A DNA stretch of 64,000 bases from an uncultured Hungatella sp. (GCA_910585435.1 CAJUEJ010000013.1:1-64000), one strand, 5' to 3'; counted from the first letter of the stretch, positions 42,764-52,748 are shown. Notes: generated by a model not told the origin, from the letters alone. Translations and numbers: made by a program.

Positions 42764-44429
42764 GCCCTGGCTGGCAGTGTGGGCTTCCATGGCGCTGCTG
42801 GCCCTGGCACACTTCAGAGATGTGCGCCGCGGAATCGATATCACGGGAGACGGCTGGCTGGCGTCCTGGTATACGGTGCTGGTGTTTGTTATTTTTCTGG
42901 GAGCCGGGGCAGCCGGGGTACTGTTTTTAAATCTTGCAGGAAAGAGGCAGTGGAGGCTGGAACAGATATACCCTCTGGCCGGGCTTTTCCTGGGAGGGCT
43001 GTATCTGTTTGTCCTGCCGCCTCTTTCAGCGCCAGATGAGGTCAGCCACTATATCAGCTCTTACCAGCTGTCCAGCCGTCTCATGGGCAGACAGGCAGTA
43101 AGCCGCGAGGGGAAGGTGCTGGTGCGGGGCATGGACTGGTTTTTGGAAGATACTGAAGGAAATTATACATTTTATAAAGACGAGGACAATATTTGGAAGG
43201 TTTTGGGGGCCCAGACAGAGGATCAGGACTGGAAGGCCCTGGGATATGAACTGAGGGAGAAGACCTACCGCATGATTCATGACATAGGCTTTCTGGGAGG
43301 AGAGGTTCCTCAGAAAGAGATGTTTGAGGAGAAGGGAGAGGACATAGCCGGACAGACGGCAGCCAGTATCCATCTGACCGTGGTGACTACGCCTGTGGCC
43401 TATGCTCCCCAGGCTTTGGGAATCTCCCTGGCCAGGGTGCTTTGCCTGGACAGCATATGGCTGGCGTATATGGGGCGCTTGTTTAACCTGGTGTTTTTTG
43501 TGGCGCTGACCACCCTGGCCATGAGGCGGCTGCCCTTTGGAAAGGAGGTTTTATTTGGGGTGGCCCTTCTGCCTATGACCCTGAACCTTTCCGCCTCCTT
43601 CTCCTATGATGTGATGATTATGGGATGCCTGTTTTATTTTACGGCAGTCTGCATCGACCTGGCCTGTGCCAAAGAAAAGGCAGGCTGGAGAGACATAGCC
43701 ATCCTGATGCTTTTGATGGCGGCGGCAGGGCCGTGTAAAATGATCTACGGTGTGATGATGGGGCTGTGCCTTCTGATTCCGGTAAAGAAATTCGGAGGCT
43801 GGAAAAAATGGGCGCTGTCTGCAACAGCTGTGGCAGGAGCCTGGGCAGTGGCTATGATACTGGTAAACAGCCGGGTAATCACAAATTATGTGACAGAGGC
43901 AGAACCAGTGGTGGAATGGGCCCAGGAGGCAGGCTACAGCCTTTCCTTTCTTCTCCGCAATCCGGGGAAGCTGATCCGCATCTTTTATCAGACCATACTC
44001 TGGCAGACAGAGACCTACCACCTGACTATGATAGGCTCCTACCTGGGAAATCTGGATCAGGGGCTGGATGTGCCCTACCTGATGGTGGTATTTTTCACCT
44101 TCTGCCTGATGGCGCTGTCCTTGAGAAAACCAGGAGAGAGCCTGCTCCTTACAAGAGGAAGGAGAGTGTGGATCTTCGTGGTATGCGCCGCATGTGTGGC
44201 AGCGGCCATGGGATCCATGCTTCTGGCCTGGACGCCTGTCAGCAGCAAGATAATAAACGGAGTCCAGGGAAGATATTTCCTGCCCTTTCTGCCGGTTTTT
44301 CTGATGGCGTGTAAAAATGACTGGTTAATTTTGACAAAGGATCGAAACCGTAGTATATTGTATCTGATGTTCTGTGCCAACGGATATACATTGTTCCGCC
44401 TGTTCAGCGTCGTCTGTATGAGGACTTAA
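42747..44429 (+). CDS. DUF2142 membrane protein, GT-C-like
   Basis: About 560 residues with some ten or more hydrophobic helices. An extracellular-type loop follows the second helix pair and begins PPLSAPDEVSHYISSYQL, where an Asp/Glu-rich motif at the start of a large loop is typical of GT-C glycosyltransferases that use polyprenyl-phosphate sugars. DUF2142 proteins occur in polysaccharide clusters of Firmicutes and Actinobacteria. Start at ATG 42747 overlaps the DUF2304 gene. It probably adds a sugar on the outer face of the membrane, with the carrier charged by a polyprenyl-sugar synthase such as the gene at 39297. Confidence 0.8.
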   Translation: MMKKIKPWLAVWASMALLALAHFRDVRRGIDITGDGWLASWYTVLVFVIFLGAGAAGVLFLNLAGKRQWRLEQIYPLAGLFLGGLYLFVLPPLSAPDEVSHYISSYQLSSRLMGRQAVSREGKVLVRGMDWFLEDTEGNYTFYKDEDNIWKVLGAQTEDQDWKALGYELREKTYRMIHDIGFLGGEVPQKEMFEEKGEDIAGQTAASIHLTVVTTPVAYAPQALGISLARVLCLDSIWLAYMGRLFNLVFFVALTTLAMRRLPFGKEVLFGVALLPMTLNLSASFSYDVMIMGCLFYFTAVCIDLACAKEKAGWRDIAILMLLMAAAGPCKMIYGVMMGLCLLIPVKKFGGWKKWALSATAVAGAWAVAMILVNSRVITNYVTEAEPVVEWAQEAGYSLSFLLRNPGKLIRIFYQTILWQTETYHLTMIGSYLGNLDQGLDVPYLMVVFFTFCLMALSLRKPGESLLLTRGRRVWIFVVCAACVAAAMGSMLLAWTPVSSKIINGVQGRYFLPFLPVFLMACKNDWLILTKDRNRSILYLMFCANGYTLFRLFSVVCMRT

Positions 44430-44513
44430 GGCGTCGTACGGTCAGCATAGCAAGTGCGCAGACCTACAGCAAGGATTTGATACTTTGAAAATAAAGACAA
44501 GGAGTTTTGGAAA

Positions 44514-45068
44514 ATGGGAAAAATTAAGGTGACATCCTGCGGGATGGAAGGGCTTTATGTGATCGAACCTACAGTATTTTATGATGAGCGTGGATATTTT
44601 GTGGAGACCTACAATCAGAATGATTTTAAGGCAGAGGGCCTTGACATGGTTTTTGTTCAGGACAACCAGTCCATGTCCTCCAGGGGAGTGCTGAGAGGGC
44701 TTCACTATCAGAAACAGTACCCCCAGGGAAAGCTGGTGCGTGTTGTGAGGGGGACTGTGTTTGACGTGGCTGTGGATCTGCGTGCCAGCTCAGAAACCTA
44801 CGGGAAATGGTTCGGCGTGGAGCTGTCAGCAGAGAATAAGAAGCAGTTTTACATTCCTCAGGGATTTGCCCATGGCTTTCTGGTGCTGTCTGACGTGGCG
44901 GAATTTGCATACAAATGCACAGACTTTTATCATCCGGGAGATGAGGGCGGCCTGATCTGGAACGATCCGGATATCGGAGTGGAGTGGCCCATTGAAGAGG
45001 GAATGCAGCTGCTTATCTCCGAGAAAGATCAGAAATGGGGCGGGCTGAAAAGCACCTTTAAATTTTAG
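44514..45068 (+). CDS. rfbC: dTDP-4-dehydrorhamnose 3,5-epimerase
   Basis: 184 residues with the cupin fold of RmlC. Family motifs include FYDERGYFVETYNQNDF, FVQDNQSMSSRGVLRGLHYQ with the catalytic His, GTVFDVAVDLR and PQGFAHGFLVLSD. It epimerises the dTDP-4-keto-6-deoxy sugar in dTDP-rhamnose synthesis. The companion genes rfbA, rfbB and rfbD are not in this window and must be elsewhere. An AAGGAG site precedes ATG 44514. It directly precedes the ABC exporter genes. Confidence 0.95.
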   Translation: MGKIKVTSCGMEGLYVIEPTVFYDERGYFVETYNQNDFKAEGLDMVFVQDNQSMSSRGVLRGLHYQKQYPQGKLVRVVRGTVFDVAVDLRASSETYGKWFGVELSAENKKQFYIPQGFAHGFLVLSDVAEFAYKCTDFYHPGDEGGLIWNDPDIGVEWPIEEGMQLLISEKDQKWGGLKSTFKF

Positions 45069-45105
45069 ACACATATAACCGGCAATTTGGAGGAAAACAA
45101 CGAAT

Positions 45106-45924
45106 ATGAATTATCTGATATCGCTGGGGAAGGATATCATAAACAAGAGAAGGCTGATTTTAGATCTGGCAAAGGCAGACTTTAGAAAGCGGTTTGTAGG
45201 TTCTTATTTCGGCGTGGTCTGGATGTTTGTCCAGCCTATAGCCACGGTTGCCATCTACTATTTCGTGTTTGGGCTGGGGCTTCGCAACGGCGACCCTATA
45301 GAAGGCGTGCCTTTTGTGCTGTGGCTGGTTCCCGGCATTGTGCCCTGGTTCTTCTTCAGCGAGGCGCTAAATGCAGGAACCAACTGCCTCCAGGAATACA
45401 GCTATCTGGTGAAGAAGGTGGTTTTCCGGGTGGAGGTACTGCCCATTATCAAGATGATTTCCTGCCTTATGGTCCATCTGATTTTTGTGCTGATTATGCT
45501 GGGGCTGTATCTGTGCTTTGGATGGTTTCCCAGAATATACTGGATACAGGTAATCTACTACACCGGGGCTGTGTTTTTATTTTCCATAGCACTTATCTAT
45601 TTTACCAGCGCTGTTCAGGTGTTTTTTAAGGATATGGCCCAGATTATAGGCATCTGCCTCCAGTTTGGCATGTGGCTGACTCCGATTATGTGGCAGGAGG
45701 AACAGTTTGCCGACATCTCCTTCTACCCGGTGTTTTGTAGGCTTATAAGATTAAATCCTATGTATTATATTGCCGCCGGGTATCGGGACAGCATGCTTAT
45801 GGGAAACTGGTTCTGGGAGAGGCCTGGCCTTACTTTGTATTTCTGGGCAGTGACCATCGCCATGCTTTTAATAGGGTTAAAGGTATTTAAGAGGCTGAGA
45901 CCCCATTTTTCAGATGTTTTATAA
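45106..45924 (+). CDS. Polysaccharide ABC exporter permease (Wzm-like)
   Basis: 272 residues with six helices of the ABC-2 type. Signature sequences of Wzm/TagG permeases are present: ADFRKRFVGSYFGVVWMFVQP near the N-terminus and LTPIMW with the NPMYYIAAGYRD region near the end. With the next gene it forms an exporter for undecaprenyl-linked O-antigen-like or teichoic polymers. Confidence 0.93.
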   Translation: MNYLISLGKDIINKRRLILDLAKADFRKRFVGSYFGVVWMFVQPIATVAIYYFVFGLGLRNGDPIEGVPFVLWLVPGIVPWFFFSEALNAGTNCLQEYSYLVKKVVFRVEVLPIIKMISCLMVHLIFVLIMLGLYLCFGWFPRIYWIQVIYYTGAVFLFSIALIYFTSAVQVFFKDMAQIIGICLQFGMWLTPIMWQEEQFADISFYPVFCRLIRLNPMYYIAAGYRDSMLMGNWFWERPGLTLYFWAVTIAMLLIGLKVFKRLRPHFSDVL

Positions 45925-45943
45925 CAGAATGTAAGGAATAAAT

Positions 45944-47260
45944 ATGGAGAATGCAATCACTGTAACAAACGTTTCAAAGGTTTATAAACTGTATGACAAG
46001 CCCATCGACAGGCTGAAGGAAGCGCTGAATCCTCTTCACAGGGAATACCACAAAAAGTTTTATGCCTTGAATGACCTTTCTTTCCAGGTGAAAAAGGGAG
46101 AAACCGTAGGGATTATCGGAACCAACGGATCCGGCAAATCCACCATATTAAAGATCATTACAGGGGTTTTGCTTCCCACCAGGGGAGAGGTGAAGGTGGA
46201 CGGGGTGATCTCCGCCCTTCTGGAGCTGGGGGCCGGCTTCAATTCGGAGTATACTGGTATTGAAAATATCTATATGAACGGCACCATGATGGGATTTTCC
46301 AGAAAGCAGATGGACGCCAAGCTAAGTGATATTCTGGAGTTTGCAGATATCGGAGACTTTGTGTACCAGCCGGTGAAGACGTATTCCAGCGGTATGTTCG
46401 TCCGCCTGGCCTTTGCGCTGGCTATCAATGTGGAGCCGGAGATATTGATTGTGGATGAGGCTCTTTCGGTGGGGGATGTATTTTTCCAGTCAAAATGTTA
46501 CCGCCGCATGGAAGAGATTCGGAAAAACGGAACCACCATTCTGATGGTTACCCATGATATGGGAAGCATCATCAAATACTGCGATAAGGTGGTGCTTTTG
46601 AATAAAGGGAACTTTGTGGCCCAGGGGACTCCCGGCCATATGGTGGATCTATATAAGAAGATTCTGGCCAATCAGATGGATTCTCTGAAGGAAGAGCTGG
46701 AGGAGATGAATGATTTTTCGGGAGAGAAGGAGAAAGAGGCGCAAGGATTTCATGGCAGGCTGATGAAAGAGAGCCTGACTATCAATGCCAGCCGCACAGA
46801 GTACGGAGATGGAAGGGCAGAGATTTATGACCTGGGCTTGTTTGACCAGAGGGGAAATCTGACCAACCTCCTGTTAAAGGGGGAGGAGTTTACTATAAAA
46901 GAGAAGATCCGGTTTGCCGCCCCTGTCAGGACACCTATTTTTACTTACACCATCAAGGACAAGAAGGGGACGGATCTCAGCGGTACCAACACCATGTTTG
47001 AGGGGACGGACATCAAGCCGGTGAAGGCAGGGGATGAGTACGAGGTAAGCTTTACCCAGAGAATGACTCTCCAGGGAGGGGAGTACCTTCTGTCCATGAG
47101 CTGCACCGGGTTTGAACAGGGAGAGCATGTGGTGTATCATCGTCTCTATGACGTGGCAAATATTACCGTGATTTCCAATAAGAATACAGTAGGCGTATTT
47201 GACATGGAATCCAGGGTGGAGGCTGTGAAGACGGAGAAGCAGGAGCATAAGAATGAGTGA
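45944..47260 (+). CDS. Polysaccharide ABC exporter ATPase with carbohydrate-binding tail (Wzt-like)
   Basis: 438 residues. The nucleotide-binding domain has Walker A GTNGSGKST near 59-67, signature YSSGMFVRLAFALA, Walker B EILIVDEALSVGD and the switch His in MVTHDMGS. Residues about 285-420 form an extra beta-rich domain as in Wzt proteins that recognise the non-reducing end of the glycan. The presence of this domain implies that polymer export depends on a terminal modification. The next gene, which starts within this one, carries a methyltransferase-like domain that could make it. Confidence 0.93.
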   Translation: MENAITVTNVSKVYKLYDKPIDRLKEALNPLHREYHKKFYALNDLSFQVKKGETVGIIGTNGSGKSTILKIITGVLLPTRGEVKVDGVISALLELGAGFNSEYTGIENIYMNGTMMGFSRKQMDAKLSDILEFADIGDFVYQPVKTYSSGMFVRLAFALAINVEPEILIVDEALSVGDVFFQSKCYRRMEEIRKNGTTILMVTHDMGSIIKYCDKVVLLNKGNFVAQGTPGHMVDLYKKILANQMDSLKEELEEMNDFSGEKEKEAQGFHGRLMKESLTINASRTEYGDGRAEIYDLGLFDQRGNLTNLLLKGEEFTIKEKIRFAAPVRTPIFTYTIKDKKGTDLSGTNTMFEGTDIKPVKAGDEYEVSFTQRMTLQGGEYLLSMSCTGFEQGEHVVYHRLYDVANITVISNKNTVGVFDMESRVEAVKTEKQEHKNE

Positions 47261-50200
47261 ATTTGACAGAGAACTGATAGAGATTCTGGAGACGTATGGG
47301 GGCAACAGGAAGCAGGCCTTGAGGGAGAAGCCTGGGTTGGAGTATCTGTATGCCCTCTCTGATTTGAGAGAAAATCTGATGGACTGGTATCCCTTCTGTC
47401 CGGAGGGCAGACTGCTTCAGGTAGGATCGGATTATGGCGCCCTCACCGGCGTGTACAGCAGAAAAACAGCTATGGTGGATGTGCTGGATGTGTCGGAGGA
47501 GAATCTGAAGGTAAACTGGCTGCGCCATGTCCAGGCAGAGGGAAGGGAAAACATCAACTATTACACAGGAAGCATAGAGGCCTACCAGGATTCCATGTGC
47601 CGGGACGGCTATGATTATATTGTGTTTGCAGGCTCCTTAGGGGAAAACAGCAGAGAGCAGATACAGGCGGCCAAAAGGCTTTTAAAGCCAGAAGGGCAGC
47701 TTCTGGTGGCTGTGTGCAATCCCTTCGGCATGAAATACTGGGCCGGGGCCAAAAAAGACAGTTTCAGCTTTTCAAAGAATCAGACAGAGAAGCTGCTGAC
47801 AGAGGGAGAGCCCGGGGGGAGCCTGAAATTTTACTATCCTATGCCGGACTATAAGCTTCCGGTGACAATTTTTTCAGACAGATACCTTCCGGCAAAGGGG
47901 GATCTGACAGATACCATAACCGCCTACGATTACCCCAAATACCTGCTGATGGATGTGGGGGCTTCTTATGATGCGGTCTGTGAGGACGGCCAGTTTGACC
48001 AGTATGCCAACTCCTTTTTCGTCGTGTGGACCAGGGAGAAAAAGGAGGAGAAGGAACCGTGGGAGATCCAGTATGTAAAGTATAACCGGACCCGCAGAGA
48101 GTGCTTCCAGATAAAAACCGTGATCCGCGGCGACGGAAGGAAGCGGCAGGTAGAAAAATCCGCCCTGGATATGGAGGGAACGCCTCATATCTGGTCTTTG
48201 GGCACCAGCTATACCTCCCTTTCCATGGAGCATACAGCAATAAAATTTGTAAAACCTTCCATGAGTGAGGATCGGTGCAGGGCACAGTTTCCTTATGTCG
48301 TGGGAAAGACATGGGCGCAGAAGCTGGGGGAGGAGATCCAGGAGGGGAAGGCGCCTGTAAGAACCATCCAGAAGGCCATGGATCAGGCTCTGGAGGTAAA
48401 GGATACAGCCATAGTCCGTTTCCAGGTGACGCCGGAATTCCTGGAGGTGTTTGGAGCCTCAGGCGAAAAAATTTCCCCGGGCTCAGAGGACGGGCAGCCC
48501 TTCTGGAAAGGGTTTGAAGGGCAGGAATGTCTGGAGATCTCCAATATTGACGCTTTATTTGAGAACATTCTGCTGACAGAGGATGGCATGTACTGCCTGG
48601 ATTATGAGTGGGTATTTCCCTTTCCCATACCTGTAAGGTTTATCCAGTACCGGATTCTATTTTATTTTTATCGTCAGTACCACAGCATCCTCACCGCCTG
48701 TCCCGGGGTGGAGGACTGGCTTCTGAAATTTGACTTTACCCGCAAGGAGCAGCAGATATTCAAGGCGATGGAGGAGTCCTTCCAGCAGTATGTCCACGGG
48801 GAGAATCAGCAGATTTTCCTGGAAAATTATCTGGTAAAGACGAAAAATGCCAGAGATCTGGCAAAGGTAGACGGAGAGCTGGAGCGGACAAAGGAGCGGC
48901 TGGAACAGATTAAGCTGCAGCTAAAGGAGAAGGACGCAGCCATCCGCAAGATGACGGAGGTACAGCGGCTGACCAACAACCATGTGACAAATCTGGAGAT
49001 CATGATTAAAGATCTGCGCCATGAGGTGGAGGAGGAGGGGAAGACCCTGTCCTACTTAAACCGCCATGAGGCCCTGATATACAAGGCCCGCAGAAAGCTG
49101 GGAGAGCAGTTTAACAGGCGGTATCCCAAAGGCTCGGTACAGAGAAAAAAACTATCTTATATGAAGGAGTATGTGTTCCATCCCATCCGCTCTCTGCAGC
49201 TGTATACCTCAGAGGAGGGGAAGAACTTAAAGGACGGAGATTTTGCCATAGGAAGCCAGTACAAGGAACATGGGAAAGTAAGGTTTCCCTATGTGGAACA
49301 GCCTGTGGTCTCCATCATCATCCCGGTGTACAATCAGATTCACTATACGTATGCATGCCTTCTGTCTGTTTTAGAGCATACAAAGGATGTGCCCTATGAA
49401 GTCATCATAGCAGACGACATGTCCACAGACGCGACGGAGCATCTGGGCCGCTATGTGGAAGGGGTTACCATCTGCAGGGGCAGCACCAATCAGGGATTTC
49501 TCAAAAACTGCAACCATGGGGCCCAATCTGCCAGAGGCCGTTATCTCATGTTTTTAAATAATGACACCCAGGTGACTGCCGGGTGGCTGTCCTCTCTTGT
49601 GAATCTGATTCAGTCAGACAGCACCATCGGCATGGTGGGATCCAAGCTGGTGTATCCTGACGGCAGGCTTCAGGAGGCTGGCGGAATCATCTGGAGCGAC
49701 GGCTCTGGCTGGAACTACGGACGCCTGGATAATCCTGACAAGCCGGAATATAACTATGTGAAGGATGTGGACTATATTTCCGGCGCGGCTATCCTTCTTT
49801 CCAATGCTTTGTGGAAGCAGCTGGGAGGCTTTGATACCCGGTTTGCCCCTGCTTACTGTGAGGATTCAGATCTGGCATTTGCAGTGAGGGAGGCAGGCTA
49901 TCGGGTGGTGTACCAGCCTCTTTCCAGGGTTATTCATTTTGAAGGGATTTCCAACGGAACGGATGTGGAAGGCACCGGCCTGAAACGGTACCAGACTGTA
50001 AACAGTGAAAAGCTGAGAGAAAAATGGCAGGCCCGGCTGGCAAAGCAGTGTGAGAACAACGGCAATCCGGATCCCTTCCGCGCAAGAGAGAGGAGCATGG
50101 GCAAGAAGATTATCCTGGTGGTGGATCACTATGTGCCTACCTATGACAAGGATGCCGGCTCCAAGACCACCTTCCAGTACCTGAAAATGTTCTTAAAGAA

Positions 50201-51224
50201 GGGATACGTGGTAAAGTTTCTGGGAGACAATTTCCTCTGCGAGGAGCCATATTCTACGGTTCTGCAGCAGATGGGGATCGAGATTTTATACGGACAGGAT
50301 TACCAGGTGGGAATATGGGACTGGCTGAAGGACCATGGAGACGACATTGCAGTGGCCTACTTAAACCGCCCTCATATTGCTTCTAAATATATTGACTTTA
50401 TAAAAGAAAACACCAACATTAAGGTGATTTACTACGGACACGATCTTCATTTCCTGCGTGAGGGCAGGGAGTATGCACTTACCGGGGATCTGGAGAGGCG
50501 GCAGGCTTCAGAATACTGGAAGTCTGTGGAGATGTCCCTGATGTACAAGGCAGCAGTGTCCTACTATCCCTCTTACATTGAGAGGGATGCCATCAAGGCG
50601 GAGGATGAGGACATTCCGGTGAAAGACATTGTGGCCTATGTCTATGAAGAATTTAAAGAGAATATCCCTCATGACTTTGCAGAGAGGGAAGGGATCCTGT
50701 TTGTAGGCGGCTTCGCCCACCCGCCCAATGCAGACGCTGTGATCTGGTTCGTCAGGGAGGTCTATCCTCTGATTCGGCAGAAGCTGGAGGCGGAAGGAAT
50801 CCAGCCGCCACCGTTCTATGTGGTGGGCTCACGGGTGACAGACGAGATCCGGGCCCTGGAGCAGCCGGGAAACGGTGTCGTCATCAAAGGGTTTGTCAGC
50901 GAGGAAGAGCTGGCACAGCTTTACGATACCACCAGGATTGTGGCAGTCCCTCTGCGCTACGGCGCAGGCGTAAAGGGGAAGGTGGTGGAGGCTCTGTATC
51001 ACGGGGCGGCTATTGTCACCACATCCATCGGCGCAGAAGGAATCCATGACGCAGAACATGTGATGCAGATCAAGGACAGGCCAGAGGAATTTGCCCAGGC
51101 AACGGCACAGCTGTACCAGGAGCCACAGCGGTGCCTGGAGATGAGCATAAAGACGCAGGAATATATCCGCAGGCATTACAGTGTGGATGCGGCCTGGAGG
51201 GTGATCCAGGAAGATTTTATGTGA
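47253..51224 (+). CDS. Very large multi-domain glycosyltransferase (methyltransferase-like, coiled coil, GT2, GT4)
   Basis: 1323 residues; the start overlaps the Wzt-like gene by 8 bases. Residues about 45-170 form a SAM-methyltransferase-like domain (GRLLQVGSDYGALTGVYS, DYIVFAGSLGEN, RLLKPEGQLLVAV). A linker domain is followed by a coiled coil (about 532-610). A GT2 domain begins near 686 (VVSIIIPVYNQIHYTYACLL, IADDMSTDA, MFLNNDTQVT). A GT4 domain starts near 951 (IILVVDHYVPTYDKDAGSKT) and holds VPLRYGAGVKGKVVEAL. The layout resembles chain-length and capping enzymes such as WbdD/WbdA joined in one chain. It probably polymerises and caps the glycan exported by the adjoining ABC transporter. 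Confidence 0.88.
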   Translation: MSEFDRELIEILETYGGNRKQALREKPGLEYLYALSDLRENLMDWYPFCPEGRLLQVGSDYGALTGVYSRKTAMVDVLDVSEENLKVNWLRHVQAEGRENINYYTGSIEAYQDSMCRDGYDYIVFAGSLGENSREQIQAAKRLLKPEGQLLVAVCNPFGMKYWAGAKKDSFSFSKNQTEKLLTEGEPGGSLKFYYPMPDYKLPVTIFSDRYLPAKGDLTDTITAYDYPKYLLMDVGASYDAVCEDGQFDQYANSFFVVWTREKKEEKEPWEIQYVKYNRTRRECFQIKTVIRGDGRKRQVEKSALDMEGTPHIWSLGTSYTSLSMEHTAIKFVKPSMSEDRCRAQFPYVVGKTWAQKLGEEIQEGKAPVRTIQKAMDQALEVKDTAIVRFQVTPEFLEVFGASGEKISPGSEDGQPFWKGFEGQECLEISNIDALFENILLTEDGMYCLDYEWVFPFPIPVRFIQYRILFYFYRQYHSILTACPGVEDWLLKFDFTRKEQQIFKAMEESFQQYVHGENQQIFLENYLVKTKNARDLAKVDGELERTKERLEQIKLQLKEKDAAIRKMTEVQRLTNNHVTNLEIMIKDLRHEVEEEGKTLSYLNRHEALIYKARRKLGEQFNRRYPKGSVQRKKLSYMKEYVFHPIRSLQLYTSEEGKNLKDGDFAIGSQYKEHGKVRFPYVEQPVVSIIIPVYNQIHYTYACLLSVLEHTKDVPYEVIIADDMSTDATEHLGRYVEGVTICRGSTNQGFLKNCNHGAQSARGRYLMFLNNDTQVTAGWLSSLVNLIQSDSTIGMVGSKLVYPDGRLQEAGGIIWSDGSGWNYGRLDNPDKPEYNYVKDVDYISGAAILLSNALWKQLGGFDTRFAPAYCEDSDLAFAVREAGYRVVYQPLSRVIHFEGISNGTDVEGTGLKRYQTVNSEKLREKWQARLAKQCENNGNPDPFRARERSMGKKIILVVDHYVPTYDKDAGSKTTFQYLKMFLKKGYVVKFLGDNFLCEEPYSTVLQQMGIEILYGQDYQVGIWDWLKDHGDDIAVAYLNRPHIASKYIDFIKENTNIKVIYYGHDLHFLREGREYALTGDLERRQASEYWKSVEMSLMYKAAVSYYPSYIERDAIKAEDEDIPVKDIVAYVYEEFKENIPHDFAEREGILFVGGFAHPPNADAVIWFVREVYPLIRQKLEAEGIQPPPFYVVGSRVTDEIRALEQPGNGVVIKGFVSEEELAQLYDTTRIVAVPLRYGAGVKGKVVEALYHGAAIVTTSIGAEGIHDAEHVMQIKDRPEEFAQATAQLYQEPQRCLEMSIKTQEYIRRHYSVDAAWRVIQEDFM

Positions 51225-51237
51225 TATGCTTACCCTT

Positions 51238-51312
51238 GGAGAGCAAACGTGCGTTCCTCCTGTCCGCTGAGGGTAACGCTGCACAGAGCAGTGTTGCGTG
51301 TTTGGCTCTCTC
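51238..51312 (+). other. Imperfect hairpin between the large glycosyltransferase and MATE genes
   Basis: GAGAGCAAAC near 51239-51248 can pair with GTTTGGCTCTC at 51300-51310 with one bulge. Inside, AACGCTGC and GCAGTGTT form a second stem (about 51275-51295). No T-run follows. Confidence 0.4.
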
Positions 51313-51366
51313 ACCCGCTGAAGCTAAAAACCCGGAGAATACATGTGAAAGACTGGAGGCAGTGCC

Positions 51367-52692
51367 ATGGTTACGGATATGACAGAAGGGAGTATTTCCC
51401 GTCATCTGATTTCATACTCGGTTCCGCTGATTTTAGGAAATTTGTTTCAGCTGACCTACAATGTGGTAGATTCCGTTATTGTAGGCCGGTTTATCGGCAA
51501 AGAGGCCCTGGCGGCAGTGGGAACTGCCAGCCCGGTTATGAATATTATAATCCTGGGGATTTCCGGCATCTGCATCGGTGCATCTGTCCTGATGAGCAAT
51601 TTTTTCGGCGGGAAAAAAGAGGATATGGTGAAGAAGGAGATGGCCACCACAGCAGTGTTCGGCGTGTATTTTTCCCTGGCCGTCGTGTTTTTGGGGATGC
51701 TCATCACCACGCCTCTTTTGCAGGCCCTCTATGTGCCAGAGGAAATTCTGGGGACTGCGTCTACATACCTTCGGATTATATTTTTGGGGGCGCCCTTTAC
51801 ATTTTTTTATAATGCCATATCATCAGCCATGAAAAGCGTGGGGGATTCCAAGACACCTTTAAAGTTCCTGGCATTCTGTTCCATACTAAACGGGGTGCTG
51901 GATCTGATTCTCATCGGTATTTTCCGGATGGGGATTGTATGCTCCGCGGCCACGACGGTGGCGGCGGAGGCGCTGTCCGCTGTTCTGTGTATCTGGTATG
52001 TGTATAAAAAAGTTCCTCTTCTTCAGCTGAAGCCGTCAGAATTCAGGATAGATAAGGAGCTGCTGAGACAGACTCTCCGGTACGGCAGCGTCACAGCCCT
52101 TCAGCAGTCCTGCCAGCCTGTGGGGAAGCTGCTGATCCAGGGGGCGGTAAATCCTATGGGGGTAGATGTGATAGCCGCCTTTAATGCGGTAAACCGGATA
52201 GACTCCTATGCGTTTACCCCGGAGCAGAGTATTTCCAACGGAATTACCACGTTTATTGCACAGAATGCAGGGGCAAAAAAGGAGGAGCGCATCCGGAAAG
52301 GGTTTGGGACGGGGCTTGGGCTGGAGGTTTGCTACTGGGTTTTGATCTGTACAGTTATACTGGTTTTCAGAAACCCGCTTATGAGGCTGTTTGTGACAGG
52401 AGAGAACAGGGAGATTGTGGCTTTGGGAAGTGGGTATTTGGGGCTTATGGCATTTTTTTATGTGCTGCCTGGGTTTACCAATGGGTTTCAGGGGTATTTC
52501 CGGGGAAGAAAGTGTATGAAGATGACGCTTTTGGGGACATTTATACAGACAGGGCTGCGGGTGATTTTTGTGTATGTGCTGACTCCGGGGATGGGATTAA
52601 ATGGGGTGGCATATGCCTGTGCGATTGGGTGGAGCGTGATGCTTCTGGTGGAGGTGCCGTATTATTTTTATGTGGAGAGACGATGGCATTAA
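51367..52692 (+). CDS. MATE-family efflux transporter
   Basis: 441 residues with twelve hydrophobic helices. The N-terminal SVPLILGNLFQLTYNVVDSV and GRFIGKEALAAVGTASPVMN blocks are typical of MATE Na+/H+-drug antiporters of the DinF/NorM clade; a matching second repeat follows (QQSCQPVGKLLIQGAVNPMG). It exports small organic cations or related compounds. It is in the same orientation as the glycan operon but separated by 142 bases including a hairpin. MATE and Wzx share the MOP fold, but this sequence is clearly MATE-like. Confidence 0.92.
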   Translation: MVTDMTEGSISRHLISYSVPLILGNLFQLTYNVVDSVIVGRFIGKEALAAVGTASPVMNIIILGISGICIGASVLMSNFFGGKKEDMVKKEMATTAVFGVYFSLAVVFLGMLITTPLLQALYVPEEILGTASTYLRIIFLGAPFTFFYNAISSAMKSVGDSKTPLKFLAFCSILNGVLDLILIGIFRMGIVCSAATTVAAEALSAVLCIWYVYKKVPLLQLKPSEFRIDKELLRQTLRYGSVTALQQSCQPVGKLLIQGAVNPMGVDVIAAFNAVNRIDSYAFTPEQSISNGITTFIAQNAGAKKEERIRKGFGTGLGLEVCYWVLICTVILVFRNPLMRLFVTGENREIVALGSGYLGLMAFFYVLPGFTNGFQGYFRGRKCMKMTLLGTFIQTGLRVIFVYVLTPGMGLNGVAYACAIGWSVMLLVEVPYYFYVERRWH

Positions 52693-52705
52693 ATTTAGAG
52701 GGGGA

Positions 52706-52748
52706 AAGGAACTATATAATACCCTCTCCCAGCTACGTTATCTCTGGC
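52706..52748 (+). repeat. Partial composite hairpin element, copy e (one arm and tail)
   Basis: The 32 bases at 52708-52739 match the reverse complement of 53497-53528 (part of copy c) at 28 positions. The shared tail AGCTACGTTATCTCTGG (52731-52747) lies at the end. Core and second arm are missing. Copies e and c thus flank the cysteine-cluster gene as inverted repeats. Confidence 0.8.

Noticed and set aside
44429..44475. Possible further remnant of the composite hairpin core (CTTAAGGCGTCG)
   Set aside because: Only a short partial resemblance, with no loop motif, arms or tail.
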